Below, in pieces: positions 8,783 to 17,751 of a stretch of 64,000 nucleotides of DNA. How positions within the stretch are numbered: position 1 is the stretch's first letter; every line of letters starts with the position of its first letter. Both the position numbers and the translations under genes were made by a program. The notes below the pieces were generated by a model that was not told the DNA's origin, did not search any database, and was given only the letters and a program-made list of their open reading frames with translations. Source of the stretch: CAVUNY01 sp963843535 (GTDB lineage: Bacteria; Chloroflexota; Anaerolineae; Anaerolineales; Anaerolineaceae); contig CAWJKU010000002.1 of NCBI GenBank assembly GCA_963843535.1, forward strand, positions 124,001 to 188,000, in the 5' to 3' direction.

Positions 8783-10438
8783 ATGAAGAACGTCGTAAAT
8801 AAGGTATTAATCCTGGCTGTGATATTTGTGATGGGATTATCCGCTTGCGCACCGAGCGCTCCGGCTGCGACTGAGACGCCAAAACCAGCCGCAACAGAAA
8901 CAGCCAAACCAGCTGCGACTGAAACTTCAAAACCGGAACCGACCAAACAAGCTTTGCCAACTATTGAAAAGGCAACTGACCTGCCGAAAAATATGGTAAA
9001 TTCGTTGGATGATGTTAAATCGGCCACCGTCCAAATTCAAGCAGAAGGGACATTCATCGATCCGGAAGTTGGCCTGGTCGTAAATGGCGCTGGTCGCGGC
9101 TCGGGCTTCATCATCGATCCCTCGGGTATCGCCGTTACCAACAACCATGTGGTCACAGGTGCTGCCTTGTTGAAAGTGTGGGTGGGTGGGAACACCAATA
9201 AAGTCTACAATGCCAGAGTGTTAGGTGTGTCTGAATGCTCTGACCTGGCAGTCATAAAAATTGACGGGGCAGATTTCCCATACTTGCAATGGCATGATGG
9301 CGAGCCAAAGGTGGGCATGGATGTGTATGCCGCCGGATATCCATTAGGAGACCCTGAATATACCTTAACCAAAGGGATTGTTTCGAAAGCGAAGGCGGAT
9401 GGTAGAACGAACTGGGCTTCCGTGGGCAGCGTGCTCGAACACGATGCCCAAATCAACCCGGGTAATTCTGGCGGTCCTTTGGTAGATAAAGACGGCAGAA
9501 TCATCGGTGTTAATTACGCATCGAATAGCAAAAATCAATACTTTGCCATTGCCAGGACAGAAGCCGATCAGGTATTAACCGATCTAAAAGCCGGAAATGA
9601 TGTGAATTCGATCGGCGTCAATGGGCAGGTAGTTGTCGCCCAGGATCTTAGCCTTTCGGGTATTTGGGTGGCATCGGTTAAAAGTGGTTCGCCTGCCGAT
9701 AAGAGCGGTGTCAAGGCCGGAGACATTATCGTGCAACTGGAAGGCCTGGTATTGGGAACTGACGGCACCAAAGCCGATTACTGCCAGATTCTGCGCTCTC
9801 ATAAAGCGACTGATACCTTGAGCATGAATATTTTACGCTGGTCGACCCAGGAAATTCTGGAAGGACAGCTCAACGGACGCCAATTGAAAGTCACCGGCAC
9901 CTTCAGTGGTGGTAACCAAAATTCAGGCAATAACGGCCAAAACAACGGGCCTGTGACCGTGACAGACGACTCGAAGGTCATTACCATGGATGTTCCCGCT
10001 GGCTGGCAGTATGATGGCAGCGCCTGGCAGGACAACTGGACGATTGGAAACAAGAGCTATCCGTTTATCGCTGAGACACTGACGGCTTCACCCGACGTGA
10101 AAGCTTATGCGGAAGGTTGGAGCACGATGGGCATATTCGTGGCCACATCCAGAGATTGGGGGAGTATTGGAGGGTATGCTAACTTGCTGGAAGGTGTGAT
10201 CGGTTTTTACACGGAATGCCAGCCCAATGGTTCCCAGGGATATAAAGACGACACTTATGAAGGGCAAATGCTGTTATATAAAAACTGCGGTACCAACAAA
10301 ATGAATGCATTGGTCCTGTCAGCCAGGCCGAGAAAAAATCCCCAGGCATATTTGATGCTGCTCGAAATGAAATATGCAACCCAGGCCGACCTGGATGAAT
10401 TGGACACGATCTTGACTTCCACCACGATCAACCCCTGA
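8783..10438 (+). CDS. HtrA/DegP-type serine protease lipoprotein with PDZ domain
   Basis: 551 aa. The signal peptide ends in a lipobox LSAC (Cys22), so the protein is anchored outside the membrane. A Thr/Ala/Pro linker with PAATET repeats (about 25-60) leads to a trypsin-like domain with the full triad: His122 (TNNHVVTG), Asp154 (SDLAVIKI), Ser229 (PGNSGGP). A PDZ domain follows (about 275-365: SGIWVASVKSGSPADKSGVK). After an Asn/Gly-rich linker there is a C-terminal domain of about 160 residues that I do not recognise. The family degrades or refolds damaged envelope proteins. Shine-Dalgarno AAGGAG lies upstream of the ATG. It shares an operon with the 67-aa gene and ends at a strong hairpin. 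Confidence 0.93.
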   Translation: MKNVVNKVLILAVIFVMGLSACAPSAPAATETPKPAATETAKPAATETSKPEPTKQALPTIEKATDLPKNMVNSLDDVKSATVQIQAEGTFIDPEVGLVVNGAGRGSGFIIDPSGIAVTNNHVVTGAALLKVWVGGNTNKVYNARVLGVSECSDLAVIKIDGADFPYLQWHDGEPKVGMDVYAAGYPLGDPEYTLTKGIVSKAKADGRTNWASVGSVLEHDAQINPGNSGGPLVDKDGRIIGVNYASNSKNQYFAIARTEADQVLTDLKAGNDVNSIGVNGQVVVAQDLSLSGIWVASVKSGSPADKSGVKAGDIIVQLEGLVLGTDGTKADYCQILRSHKATDTLSMNILRWSTQEILEGQLNGRQLKVTGTFSGGNQNSGNNGQNNGPVTVTDDSKVITMDVPAGWQYDGSAWQDNWTIGNKSYPFIAETLTASPDVKAYAEGWSTMGIFVATSRDWGSIGGYANLLEGVIGFYTECQPNGSQGYKDDTYEGQMLLYKNCGTNKMNALVLSARPRKNPQAYLMLLEMKYATQADLDELDTILTSTTINP

Positions 10439-10495
10439 TCTTTTCTGAACACTATCTTGATGGATCAAATGCTGGTCCCAAATAAATGCTAAATG

Positions 10496-10535
10496 CCAAA
10501 AACCACCTTGCACCATAAAGCGAGGTGGTTTTTGG
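10496..10535 (+). terminator. Hairpin terminator after htrA
   Basis: A perfect 13-bp stem (CCAAAAACCACCT pairing with AGGTGGTTTTTGG) with a 14-base loop. The T run is inside the right arm, as in an intrinsic terminator. Confidence 0.8.
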
Positions 10536-10563
10536 TCAACCATGCTAATTTTTGAATTTATGT

Positions 10564-10592
10564 TTGTCAAGTGGAAGCAATCTACCTATAAT
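10564..10592 (+). promoter_or_regulatory. Promoter of pgm
   Basis: TTGTCA at 10564-10569, a 17-base spacer and a perfect TATAAT at 10587-10592. The transcript would start near 10599, leaving a leader just long enough for the AGGAGA site before the ATG at 10627. Confidence 0.75.
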
Positions 10593-10626
10593 TGTGATTA
10601 TTGATCCTAATAGGAGATAAGAAGCC

Positions 10627-12279
10627 ATGCTCCCCAATGACTATGCTGGAAAGCCTGCTCCGCGAGAGCTATTACCCAACATCCCCCGCCTGGTTTCAGC
10701 TTATTACACCCAAAAACCGGACGCAGGTATAGCAAACGAACGGGTTGCTTTTGGAACCTCTGGACATCGAGGCACCTCGCCCGCCAATTCATTTAATGAG
10801 GGCCATGTGCTGGCAATCTGCCAGGCGATATGCGAGTATCGCCTGGGAAAAGGAATCACCGGTCCGTTGTACCTGGGTATGGATACGCATGCTCTTTCGG
10901 AACCTGCATTTTCGACAGCGGTTGAGGTCTTCGCGGCTAACCATGTGGATATATTTATCCAGGCAGGATTTGGATACACACCGACCCCCGCCATATCACG
11001 GGCGATATTGGTTTATAACCGGGGGAAAAGCTCCGGTCTGGCGGATGGGGTTGTTATCACCCCATCGCACAATCCACCCGGCGACGGCGGTTTTAAATAT
11101 AATCCGCCTTCCGCAGGTCCCGCAGATACCGCCACGACGAAAACAATCCAGGATCGAGCCAATGCCATTCTGGCAGATGGTCTTAAAGCAGTCAAGCGTA
11201 AGACTTATCAAAAGGCATTGCAGGCAGATACCACACACCACATCGATTATGTCCAGCCGTATGTTGCTGATCTCCGGAACATCATCGATATGGATGTGAT
11301 CGCATCATCCCACCTGAAGATCGGGTCTGATCCTTTGGGTGGATCGAGTATTGCCTATTGGGAGCCGATCAACCAGCAGTATGGATTGCAAATAGATGTA
11401 GTAAATCCATACGTGGATGCGACTTTTGGATTTATGACCGTCGATCATGACGGTAAAATTCGCATGGATTGTTCATCGCCTTATGCGATGGCGAGTTTGA
11501 TCCAATTGAAGGACAAATTTGACATCGCGTTTGGCAACGATCCGGATTGCGACCGGCACGGGATCGTCACCCCCAGCGCCGGATTGATGAACCCCAATCA
11601 TTTTCTGTCTGTGGCCATCTGGTATCTTTTTCAACATCGTCCTGGCTGGAGTCGAGAAGCGGCAGTTGGCAAAACACTGGTCTCCAGCTCGATGATTGAC
11701 CGTGTATCGCAGAATATTGGGCGCAGGTTGGCAGAAGTGCCTGTAGGTTTTAAATGGTTTGTCCCCGGCCTGCTGGACGGCTCTTTTGGATTTGGGGGGG
11801 AAGAAAGCGCGGGTGCATCCTTCCTTCGAAAAGACGGCAGCGTTTGGACGACTGATAAAGATGGGATCATCATGGACCTGCTGGCTGCAGAGATCACCGC
11901 AGTTACAGGGCGTGATCCTGGAGAACACTATCGCGACCTGGAGGCGAAATTTGGCGGACCGGTGTATGAGAGGATCGATGTCCCAGCCTCCCCTGAACAG
12001 AAAAATGTTTTAGAGAATATGTCCCCCGATCTGGTAGAAGCCAGGGAACTGGCGGGCGAGCCAATCACTGCCAAACTCACAAAAGCGCCAAGCAACCAGG
12101 CTCCGATCGGAGGCTTAAAAGTGGTGACGGAAAACGGCTGGTTCGCGGCGCGTCCTTCGGGGACGGAAAATATATATAAAATTTATGCCGAAAGTTTTAA
12201 GGGTGAGGCCCATTTACACGATATCCAGGCAGAAGCGCAAAAAATTGTCCTGGCCGCCCTTAAAAAAGCCGGTTTGTGA
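10627..12279 (+). CDS. pgm: Phosphoglucomutase (alpha-D-glucose phosphate-specific)
   Basis: 550 aa, collinear with E. coli Pgm (about 546 aa). It interconverts glucose-1-phosphate and glucose-6-phosphate, linking glycogen and cell-wall sugar supply to glycolysis. Seen: FGTSGHRG (42-49), phosphoserine loop TPSHNPP with Ser147, Mg-binding DPDCDRHG (Asp305, 307, 309), sugar-binding FGGEESAG, and phosphate-binding RPSGTENIYKIY near the C-terminus. AGGAGA precedes the ATG. The gene has its own promoter and a strong terminator, so it is a single-gene unit. Confidence 0.97.
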   Translation: MLPNDYAGKPAPRELLPNIPRLVSAYYTQKPDAGIANERVAFGTSGHRGTSPANSFNEGHVLAICQAICEYRLGKGITGPLYLGMDTHALSEPAFSTAVEVFAANHVDIFIQAGFGYTPTPAISRAILVYNRGKSSGLADGVVITPSHNPPGDGGFKYNPPSAGPADTATTKTIQDRANAILADGLKAVKRKTYQKALQADTTHHIDYVQPYVADLRNIIDMDVIASSHLKIGSDPLGGSSIAYWEPINQQYGLQIDVVNPYVDATFGFMTVDHDGKIRMDCSSPYAMASLIQLKDKFDIAFGNDPDCDRHGIVTPSAGLMNPNHFLSVAIWYLFQHRPGWSREAAVGKTLVSSSMIDRVSQNIGRRLAEVPVGFKWFVPGLLDGSFGFGGEESAGASFLRKDGSVWTTDKDGIIMDLLAAEITAVTGRDPGEHYRDLEAKFGGPVYERIDVPASPEQKNVLENMSPDLVEARELAGEPITAKLTKAPSNQAPIGGLKVVTENGWFAARPSGTENIYKIYAESFKGEAHLHDIQAEAQKIVLAALKKAGL

Positions 12280-12288
12280 ACTGGATCG

Positions 12289-12332
12289 AAAACAAACAAT
12301 CCGGCCAGTAATTTGACCGGATTGTTTGTTTT
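12289..12332 (+). terminator. Bidirectional terminator between pgm and lhgO
   Basis: A perfect 16-bp stem (AAAACAAACAATCCGG with CCGGATTGTTTGTTTT) around a 12-base loop. The A-rich left arm and T-rich right arm would end both convergent transcripts. Confidence 0.85.
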
Positions 12333-12344
12333 AATAATTTACTT

Positions 12345-13544
12345 CTAACTGAAATTCTTGTCAGCCATATCCGCGATCGATTGGCCGATGCTGATGGATG
12401 CGGTTGCCGCAGGGGAGGGCGCATTCAAAACATGAACCATATGTTCGCTTTCCTTAATCCGGAAGTCATCCACAAGGCGGCCATCTGGCTCTAAAGCCTG
12501 GGCCCGCACACCGGCTCCACTGCGGTGGACATCTTCCATGCGCAGCTCCGGTAACAGGCGCTGTAAAGCTTTCACAAATGCGGCTTTAGAAAGCGAGCGG
12601 TAAATCTCACCGACTTCCATCTGCCAGTGTTTGGCAGCCATCCGCCAGAAACCGCTGTAAGTGCCAAACTCAAACATGTCCTTCAAAGAAAAAACCCAGG
12701 AGTACCCTTCGCGTTTAAAGGCAATGACGGCATTCGGACCAGCTTCAACGCCGCCTTTGACCATACGGGTAAAGTGCACTCCGAGGAAGGGGAAATTTGG
12801 ATCCGGAACCGGGTATATCAGGTTTTTCACCAGGAATTGGCGCTCAGGAATGATCTCATAATATTCACCCCGGAAGGGAAGGATCTGCAACCCTGGGTCC
12901 ACGCCACACATTCTGGCAACCCGATCTGATTGAAGGCCGGCGCAATTTATCAGATTGTGGCAGTGGATTTCCCCTTTAGGGGTCTCCAGCACGAATTCTC
13001 CGCTGCCTTTATGGAAAGCGGTAACACGCGCCCCAGTTAAAATCGTTCCACCGGCAGACTTCACCAACTTGGCATAGGTTTCGGTAACCCCAATATAATC
13101 TGCGATCCCGGTCTGGGGAACATGCAAGGCTGCAATGCCGGATGTGTGAGGTTCGTAGTCCTTGATTTCCTCAGCCTTAAGACGCCGCATACCTTCCAGG
13201 CCGTTCTCCACACCGCGCTGCTCAAGACGGTTCAAGGCAGGAATTTCACTTTCTTGCGTGGCTACGATCAGTTTTCCGCAATTTTCGTGGGCGATATCAT
13301 GCTCTTCACAAAACCGGTACATGGCCTGCCGGCCTGTGACACAATTTCGAGCTTTCAAAGATCCGGGCTTGTAGTAGATTCCGGAGTGAATTACACCGCT
13401 ATTGTGTCCGGTCTGGTGCGCAGCCAGGTGATCTTCCGCTTCCAGAATAATCAGCGAGGTTTTTCCGCGCCTGGTCAATTCCATGGCTGTTGCCAGACCA
13501 ACGATACCACCGCCAATAATGGCAATATCATAAGTTGTGCTCAT
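12345..13544 (-). CDS. lhgO: L-2-hydroxyglutarate oxidase
   Basis: 399 aa, FAD-dependent oxidoreductase of the DAO family. The N-terminal dinucleotide fold is GGGIVGLATA (11-20). The LhgO hallmark HQTGHNSGVIHSGIYY (about 43-58) is present, as are the internal INCAGLQSD and the C-terminal LNAPSPAATASISIG. The family oxidises L-2-hydroxyglutarate to 2-oxoglutarate, passing electrons to the membrane quinone pool. AGGA lies upstream of the ATG on the minus strand and a -10 box (TATAAT, 13597-13592) about 50 bases upstream. It is convergent with pgm. Malate:quinone oxidoreductase and other DAO enzymes are less likely given the HNSGVIHSG motif. Confidence 0.9.
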   Translation of the reverse strand: MSTTYDIAIIGGGIVGLATAMELTRRGKTSLIILEAEDHLAAHQTGHNSGVIHSGIYYKPGSLKARNCVTGRQAMYRFCEEHDIAHENCGKLIVATQESEIPALNRLEQRGVENGLEGMRRLKAEEIKDYEPHTSGIAALHVPQTGIADYIGVTETYAKLVKSAGGTILTGARVTAFHKGSGEFVLETPKGEIHCHNLINCAGLQSDRVARMCGVDPGLQILPFRGEYYEIIPERQFLVKNLIYPVPDPNFPFLGVHFTRMVKGGVEAGPNAVIAFKREGYSWVFSLKDMFEFGTYSGFWRMAAKHWQMEVGEIYRSLSKAAFVKALQRLLPELRMEDVHRSGAGVRAQALEPDGRLVDDFRIKESEHMVHVLNAPSPAATASISIGQSIADMADKNFS

Positions 13545-13591
13545 CTTTTTTTCCTAATCCTTTACAACCGGGAGTGCTTCCAATTAATCTG

Positions 13592-13597
13592 ATTATA
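13592..13597 (-). promoter_or_regulatory. -10 box of lhgO
   Basis: TATAAT on the minus strand about 48 bases upstream of the lhgO ATG; the -35 (TTATTC) is weak. The sequence TTGAGTAATTTGG at 13637-13649 lies just upstream and resembles a 13-mer found in two other promoters of this window. Confidence 0.45.
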
Positions 13598-13708
13598 CTC
13601 ATGATTAAGGGAAGGAATAAGAGTTATTAGGTTATTTTGAGTAATTTGGGATAAGTTAGTTTACCACCTGGCAGTAGTAAAACAGATGATTTTAATTGCT
13701 CAACCATA

Positions 13709-15532
13709 TTAATCTGCGAACTGGCGGTAATATAAAGTGCTGTATAAACCATTCATCTTCAAAAGCTCTTCATGCTTCCCTATTTCCATAATTTTGCCAC
13801 CTTCAATCACGCAGATTATGTCGGCGTTGCGAATTGTGCTCAGGCGATGGGCGATCACCACCGCAGTTCTGCTCTGCAGCAAATTCTTCAACGCTTCCTG
13901 GATTAAAGATTCGGTCAGGCTGTCGACGTTAGAAGTGGCTTCATCCAGCATCAATATCCTTGGGCTGGTCAATATCGCCCTGGCAATACATATCAACTGG
14001 CGCTGCCCGACCGAAAGATTGGCAGCCCCTTCCAGCACGCGTGTCTGGTAGTCATCCGGTTTACTGCTGATGAAGTCATGCGCATTGGCCAACCGCGCAG
14101 CCTGCTCGACCTGACCTTTTGTGGCACCTGGTAAGCCGAATTGGATATTTTCAGCAATGGTGCCAGAAAATAAAAAGGAATCTTGTGGCACCAGGCCGAT
14201 CTGGCGGTGCAGTGAAGCCTGGGTCACGCTGCGTACGTCAATCCCGTCGATTTTGACCGACCCCGCAGTCACATCGTAAAACCGGCCGATCAGGTTGCTG
14301 ATCGATGTTTTCCCGGCACCTGTCGGGCCCACCAGGGCAACGGTTTGTCCAGGTTCAATGGTCAGGGAGACATCATGCAAGACTTCTGGCAGACCAGGGC
14401 GGTATTGAAAGGATACGTGATCTAATTCGATCTTTCCAGTGATGGTGGGTATTTCCACTGCGCCCGGCAGATCCTGCACGTCCGGAACGGTATCTAAAAG
14501 GTTCAACACCTGTTCTCCGCCAGCCATCGCGGCCTGCATGGTTGTGTACATGCGGCTTAATTCTTGTATGGGTTGGAAGAACCGGGTGACATAAGACAAA
14601 AAAGCGACCAAAACACCAACGGTGACTTCACCCCCGCCGACCGCCTGACCGCCAAACCATAAAACAATGGCGGTCGATAAAACGCCGAGGAATTCGATCA
14701 CCGGGAGAAAGACAAAGGATAGCGACATGGCGTTGATATTGGCATCGCGGTTAGCCTCGTTGACCACCACAAAACGCTCCTGGGTAGTGTTTTCCTGCCC
14801 GAATGCCTGGATCACTCGCACACCAGCGATGTCTTCTGCCAGATCTCCGACGACCCGCGCCACCCGAGTCCGCGTTTCCCGGAATGCCACCCTGGCTCTG
14901 GTGGAGAACCAGATGGTGGCGAGGACCATCAATGGCAACACGATAAAAGTAAGCAGTGCTAACTTGTAGTTCATAGACAGCATAATCACAATGATCCCTA
15001 CCAAGATCAATGTATCGCCCAGCAGGGTGATGATGCCCTGGGAAAGGAGCTCGTTAATGGTCGCGACATCATTCATCACCCGTGAAACGGTGACGCCCAC
15101 GATATGGGTGTCATGGTAGCTCAGGGAAAGCCGCTGCAGGTGTTTGAAAAGATCGCTGCGCATATTCGCGAGAACCCGCTGGCCCACCCAGGAAAGCATG
15201 TACTGCTGCCCGGCAGTGGCCACATACAGCCCGGCAAACGCCGCTAATGTCATTAATGAAATGCGCATCAAGCCTGCCGTGTCGCCTTGTGTGATGAATT
15301 GGTCCACAGCAATTTTTAACAGGTAGGGTGTCGCCAATGTCAGGCCTGAAACAAAGAGTGTCGCCAAGAATGCCAGCCCCATTTGCCTGGAATAAGGACG
15401 CAAATATCGGAATAATCGGCTGATAACTTTAGGGTTAAATACTTGTCCCCGTTCATCTTCGCCGCCGGAAAAACGGTCGAGCGCTCCTCTCGGTCCCATA
15501 CCAGGATTAGAAACCCCAATTCCAAAACCCAT
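13709..15532 (-). CDS. ABC exporter half-transporter with non-canonical signature (LSVGQ)
   Basis: 607 aa: a short N-terminal extension, six membrane helices (about 45-330) and a nucleotide-binding domain. Seen: Walker A GPTGAGKT, Q-loop LVPQD, Walker B ILMLDEATS with the catalytic Glu, and H-loop IAHRLST. The signature is LSVGQRQ where LSGGQ is usual. The gene directly follows the next half-transporter (3 bases between stop and start, AGGT upstream of the ATG), so the two most likely form a heterodimer of the multidrug/lipid exporter class (MsbA, LmrCD or TM287/288 type). Substrate is unknown. Confidence 0.9.
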   Translation of the reverse strand: MGFGIGVSNPGMGPRGALDRFSGGEDERGQVFNPKVISRLFRYLRPYSRQMGLAFLATLFVSGLTLATPYLLKIAVDQFITQGDTAGLMRISLMTLAAFAGLYVATAGQQYMLSWVGQRVLANMRSDLFKHLQRLSLSYHDTHIVGVTVSRVMNDVATINELLSQGIITLLGDTLILVGIIVIMLSMNYKLALLTFIVLPLMVLATIWFSTRARVAFRETRTRVARVVGDLAEDIAGVRVIQAFGQENTTQERFVVVNEANRDANINAMSLSFVFLPVIEFLGVLSTAIVLWFGGQAVGGGEVTVGVLVAFLSYVTRFFQPIQELSRMYTTMQAAMAGGEQVLNLLDTVPDVQDLPGAVEIPTITGKIELDHVSFQYRPGLPEVLHDVSLTIEPGQTVALVGPTGAGKTSISNLIGRFYDVTAGSVKIDGIDVRSVTQASLHRQIGLVPQDSFLFSGTIAENIQFGLPGATKGQVEQAARLANAHDFISSKPDDYQTRVLEGAANLSVGQRQLICIARAILTSPRILMLDEATSNVDSLTESLIQEALKNLLQSRTAVVIAHRLSTIRNADIICVIEGGKIMEIGKHEELLKMNGLYSTLYYRQFAD

Positions 15533-15535
15533 AAC

Positions 15536-17308
15536 TTACCTGCCTGCCTTTGGCTTCAATTGCTGATGGTAGATATTGTTATATAAAGGAGAGCTTTCTA
15601 AAAGCTCTGCATGTCTTCCCCTGGCAACGATGCGACCTTTATCAAGAAGCAAGATCTGGTTGGCCATCTGCACCGTACTCAAACGATGTGCAATTACGAA
15701 CGTGGTGCGGCCCTGCATGACTCGTTCGAGAGCCAATTGAATAAGGTGCTCTGTTTCCGTATCCACGCTGGAGGTGGCATCGTCCAGGATCAAGATGCGC
15801 GGGTTTGTCAGTAATGCACGCGAAATCGCCAGGCGCTGCTTCTGCCCCCCAGACAGGGTAATCCCACGCTCTCCAACGTGGGTATCATAGCCGTGCTGCA
15901 TCTGCATGATAAATTCATGGGCCTGGGCATCTTTCGCTGCCTGTTCGATTTCTTCGATGGTCGCATCCGGTTTACCGAAACCGATGTTTTCCTTGATCGA
16001 TGCAGCGAAGAGGGTGGTTTCCTGCAAAACCATACCGATCTGGCTGCGCAGGGAATTGATGGTGACTGTGCGGATATCGGTATCATCGATAGATATACAA
16101 CCCGAGCTTGGATCATAAAACCGAGGGATCAGATTAATGATCGTAGATTTGCCAGAACCAGTGGGGCCTAACAGGGCAACGACCTGGTTTGGGGAAGCAT
16201 CGAAGGAAATATCTTTCAGGATACCGGAGTGCTTTCCATAAGCAAAAGACACATTCTCAAAACGAACTTTTCCCTGGCAAATTTTTAATGGGGGAGCATC
16301 CGGCAGTTCCCGAACTTCTGGCATCGCATCGAGAATTTCGAAGATCCTTTCAGCCGAAGCCGTTGCCATTGAAATTGCGGGCAGGATCATACCTAGCTGG
16401 CGGACCGGAGCAACCAATTGCGCTACATAAGTGGTGAAAGCTACTAATTCACCTAAGGTAAGGCTGTGATTAATGACTAGTGTCCCGCCGTACCAGAGGA
16501 TAGCGACACTGCTTACATTCGCGATGAGGTTTAACAACGGCATATTTACAGATTGAAGTCTCGCAGATGTAGCTGAAAGATCGAACCAGGTTTTATTATC
16601 AATCTCGAAACGCTCAATTTCTGCATTTTCCTGGGCAAAAGTCTTGATGACCCTTGCACCGCGCAGATTTTGCTCTACGCGGGTGGTGAGTACCGCCAGC
16701 TGGCGTTGGATTTTACTCGATAAAGGTCGAAATACTCGGCCAAAGCGTATCGATTGCACCACTAATAATGGCATGGAAAGCATGGCCAGCAATCCCAGTT
16801 GAGGATTCATCCAGATCATTACACCGGCGGTAATGAGCATCAATACGCTACCTTCGACAACCCGAAAAGTTGCCCGCCCGGTCAAGAACCGGATACGCTC
16901 CACATCCTGTATGGCACGCGAGAGCAGGTCGCCAGCCTCAGCATGATCGTGAAACGAAAAGGAAAGAAATGTAATTTTTCTTTGCAATTCATTGCGGATG
17001 TCATAAGCAACATTTTGAGATGCGATTTCGGTCCAAACGCCCTGGAAATAGGTGAACACACCTTTAATTAGCACCAGAAATAAAAGAATACCCACTGCCA
17101 CCGTCAGCATTTGCGTATTCTTTCCACCTATGCTGTTATCGATTGTCCAGCGAATTAGCTGAGGATTGATCATATTAAAAATATCGATGACCAGCATCGT
17201 CAGATACGCCCCTGCAGTTAGCTTCCAATGGGGGCGAAGATAGCGAAAACAACGGATTAAAATTTTCAGTTGTGAAGTTTTTTCTGGTGACTTTAAAATA
17301 GGCTCCAT
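15536..17308 (-). CDS. ABC exporter half-transporter with degenerate Walker B (Asp for Glu)
   Basis: 590 aa: six membrane helices (about 35-310) then a nucleotide-binding domain with Walker A GPTGSGKS, Q-loop MVLQE, canonical signature LSGGQKQR, H-loop IAHRLST. Walker B reads LILDDATS: the catalytic Glu is replaced by Asp. In known heterodimeric exporters one ATP site is degenerate in just this way. Combined with the odd signature of the downstream partner, both defects fall on the same composite ATP site. The ATG lies 10 bases from a -10 box and lacks a Shine-Dalgarno. Confidence 0.9.
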   Translation of the reverse strand: MEPILKSPEKTSQLKILIRCFRYLRPHWKLTAGAYLTMLVIDIFNMINPQLIRWTIDNSIGGKNTQMLTVAVGILLFLVLIKGVFTYFQGVWTEIASQNVAYDIRNELQRKITFLSFSFHDHAEAGDLLSRAIQDVERIRFLTGRATFRVVEGSVLMLITAGVMIWMNPQLGLLAMLSMPLLVVQSIRFGRVFRPLSSKIQRQLAVLTTRVEQNLRGARVIKTFAQENAEIERFEIDNKTWFDLSATSARLQSVNMPLLNLIANVSSVAILWYGGTLVINHSLTLGELVAFTTYVAQLVAPVRQLGMILPAISMATASAERIFEILDAMPEVRELPDAPPLKICQGKVRFENVSFAYGKHSGILKDISFDASPNQVVALLGPTGSGKSTIINLIPRFYDPSSGCISIDDTDIRTVTINSLRSQIGMVLQETTLFAASIKENIGFGKPDATIEEIEQAAKDAQAHEFIMQMQHGYDTHVGERGITLSGGQKQRLAISRALLTNPRILILDDATSSVDTETEHLIQLALERVMQGRTTFVIAHRLSTVQMANQILLLDKGRIVARGRHAELLESSPLYNNIYHQQLKPKAGR

Positions 17309-17318
17309 GATGATTGCG

Positions 17319-17348
17319 ATTAAACCGCCGCAAAATGCCTTATGTTAA
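17319..17348 (-). promoter_or_regulatory. Promoter of the ABC exporter pair
   Basis: On the minus strand TTAACA (17348-17343), an 18-base spacer and TTTAAT (17324-17319). The ATG at 17308 begins 10 bases after the -10 box, so the leader would be only a few bases long. Confidence 0.5.
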
Positions 17349-17751
17349 AAATATTCGAATTTTAACGCGTGTATTAATTCTACTCCAGCTTAAGAAAAAT
17401 GAGCGAAATTTTCCCTTGAAGTTTTAGGCTTATATAAATTTTCATTACTAGCAGGAATCTCATTGCGTGTAGCGAATAATTTGCTTGAAAATATCGTTTG
17501 GATGTATAACTATAGAAAAGGGATATTGGCACAATTCGTGAACCTCATAATAAATTAAAAGCGTTTATTATATGTTAGGTGGAATTTCTTCCTTGACGGT
17601 TAAAGAGGCTGGATGATAAACTCAACCTACACAAGCGTGGGGAGTGATATCTTTTTTATTGTGATTCCAGTTCAGTGGTTCACCCTTCCCCAAAAACATC
17701 GGTACGATCTGCGATTTTTCATATCGAAAATGACCAAGATAAGGGTTTTCT
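17349..17751. other. Intergenic region between divergent operons
   Basis: AT-rich stretch of about 400 bases without a convincing gene. On the plus strand a possible promoter for the kinase gene is TTGACG at 17593-17598 with GATAAA at 17615-17620. I see no repeat, tRNA or stable hairpin in it. Confidence 0.4.

Noticed and set aside
10745..11299. 184-aa open frame inside pgm
   Set aside because: It lies in another frame of a clear phosphoglucomutase, with no ribosome-binding site and unnatural composition.
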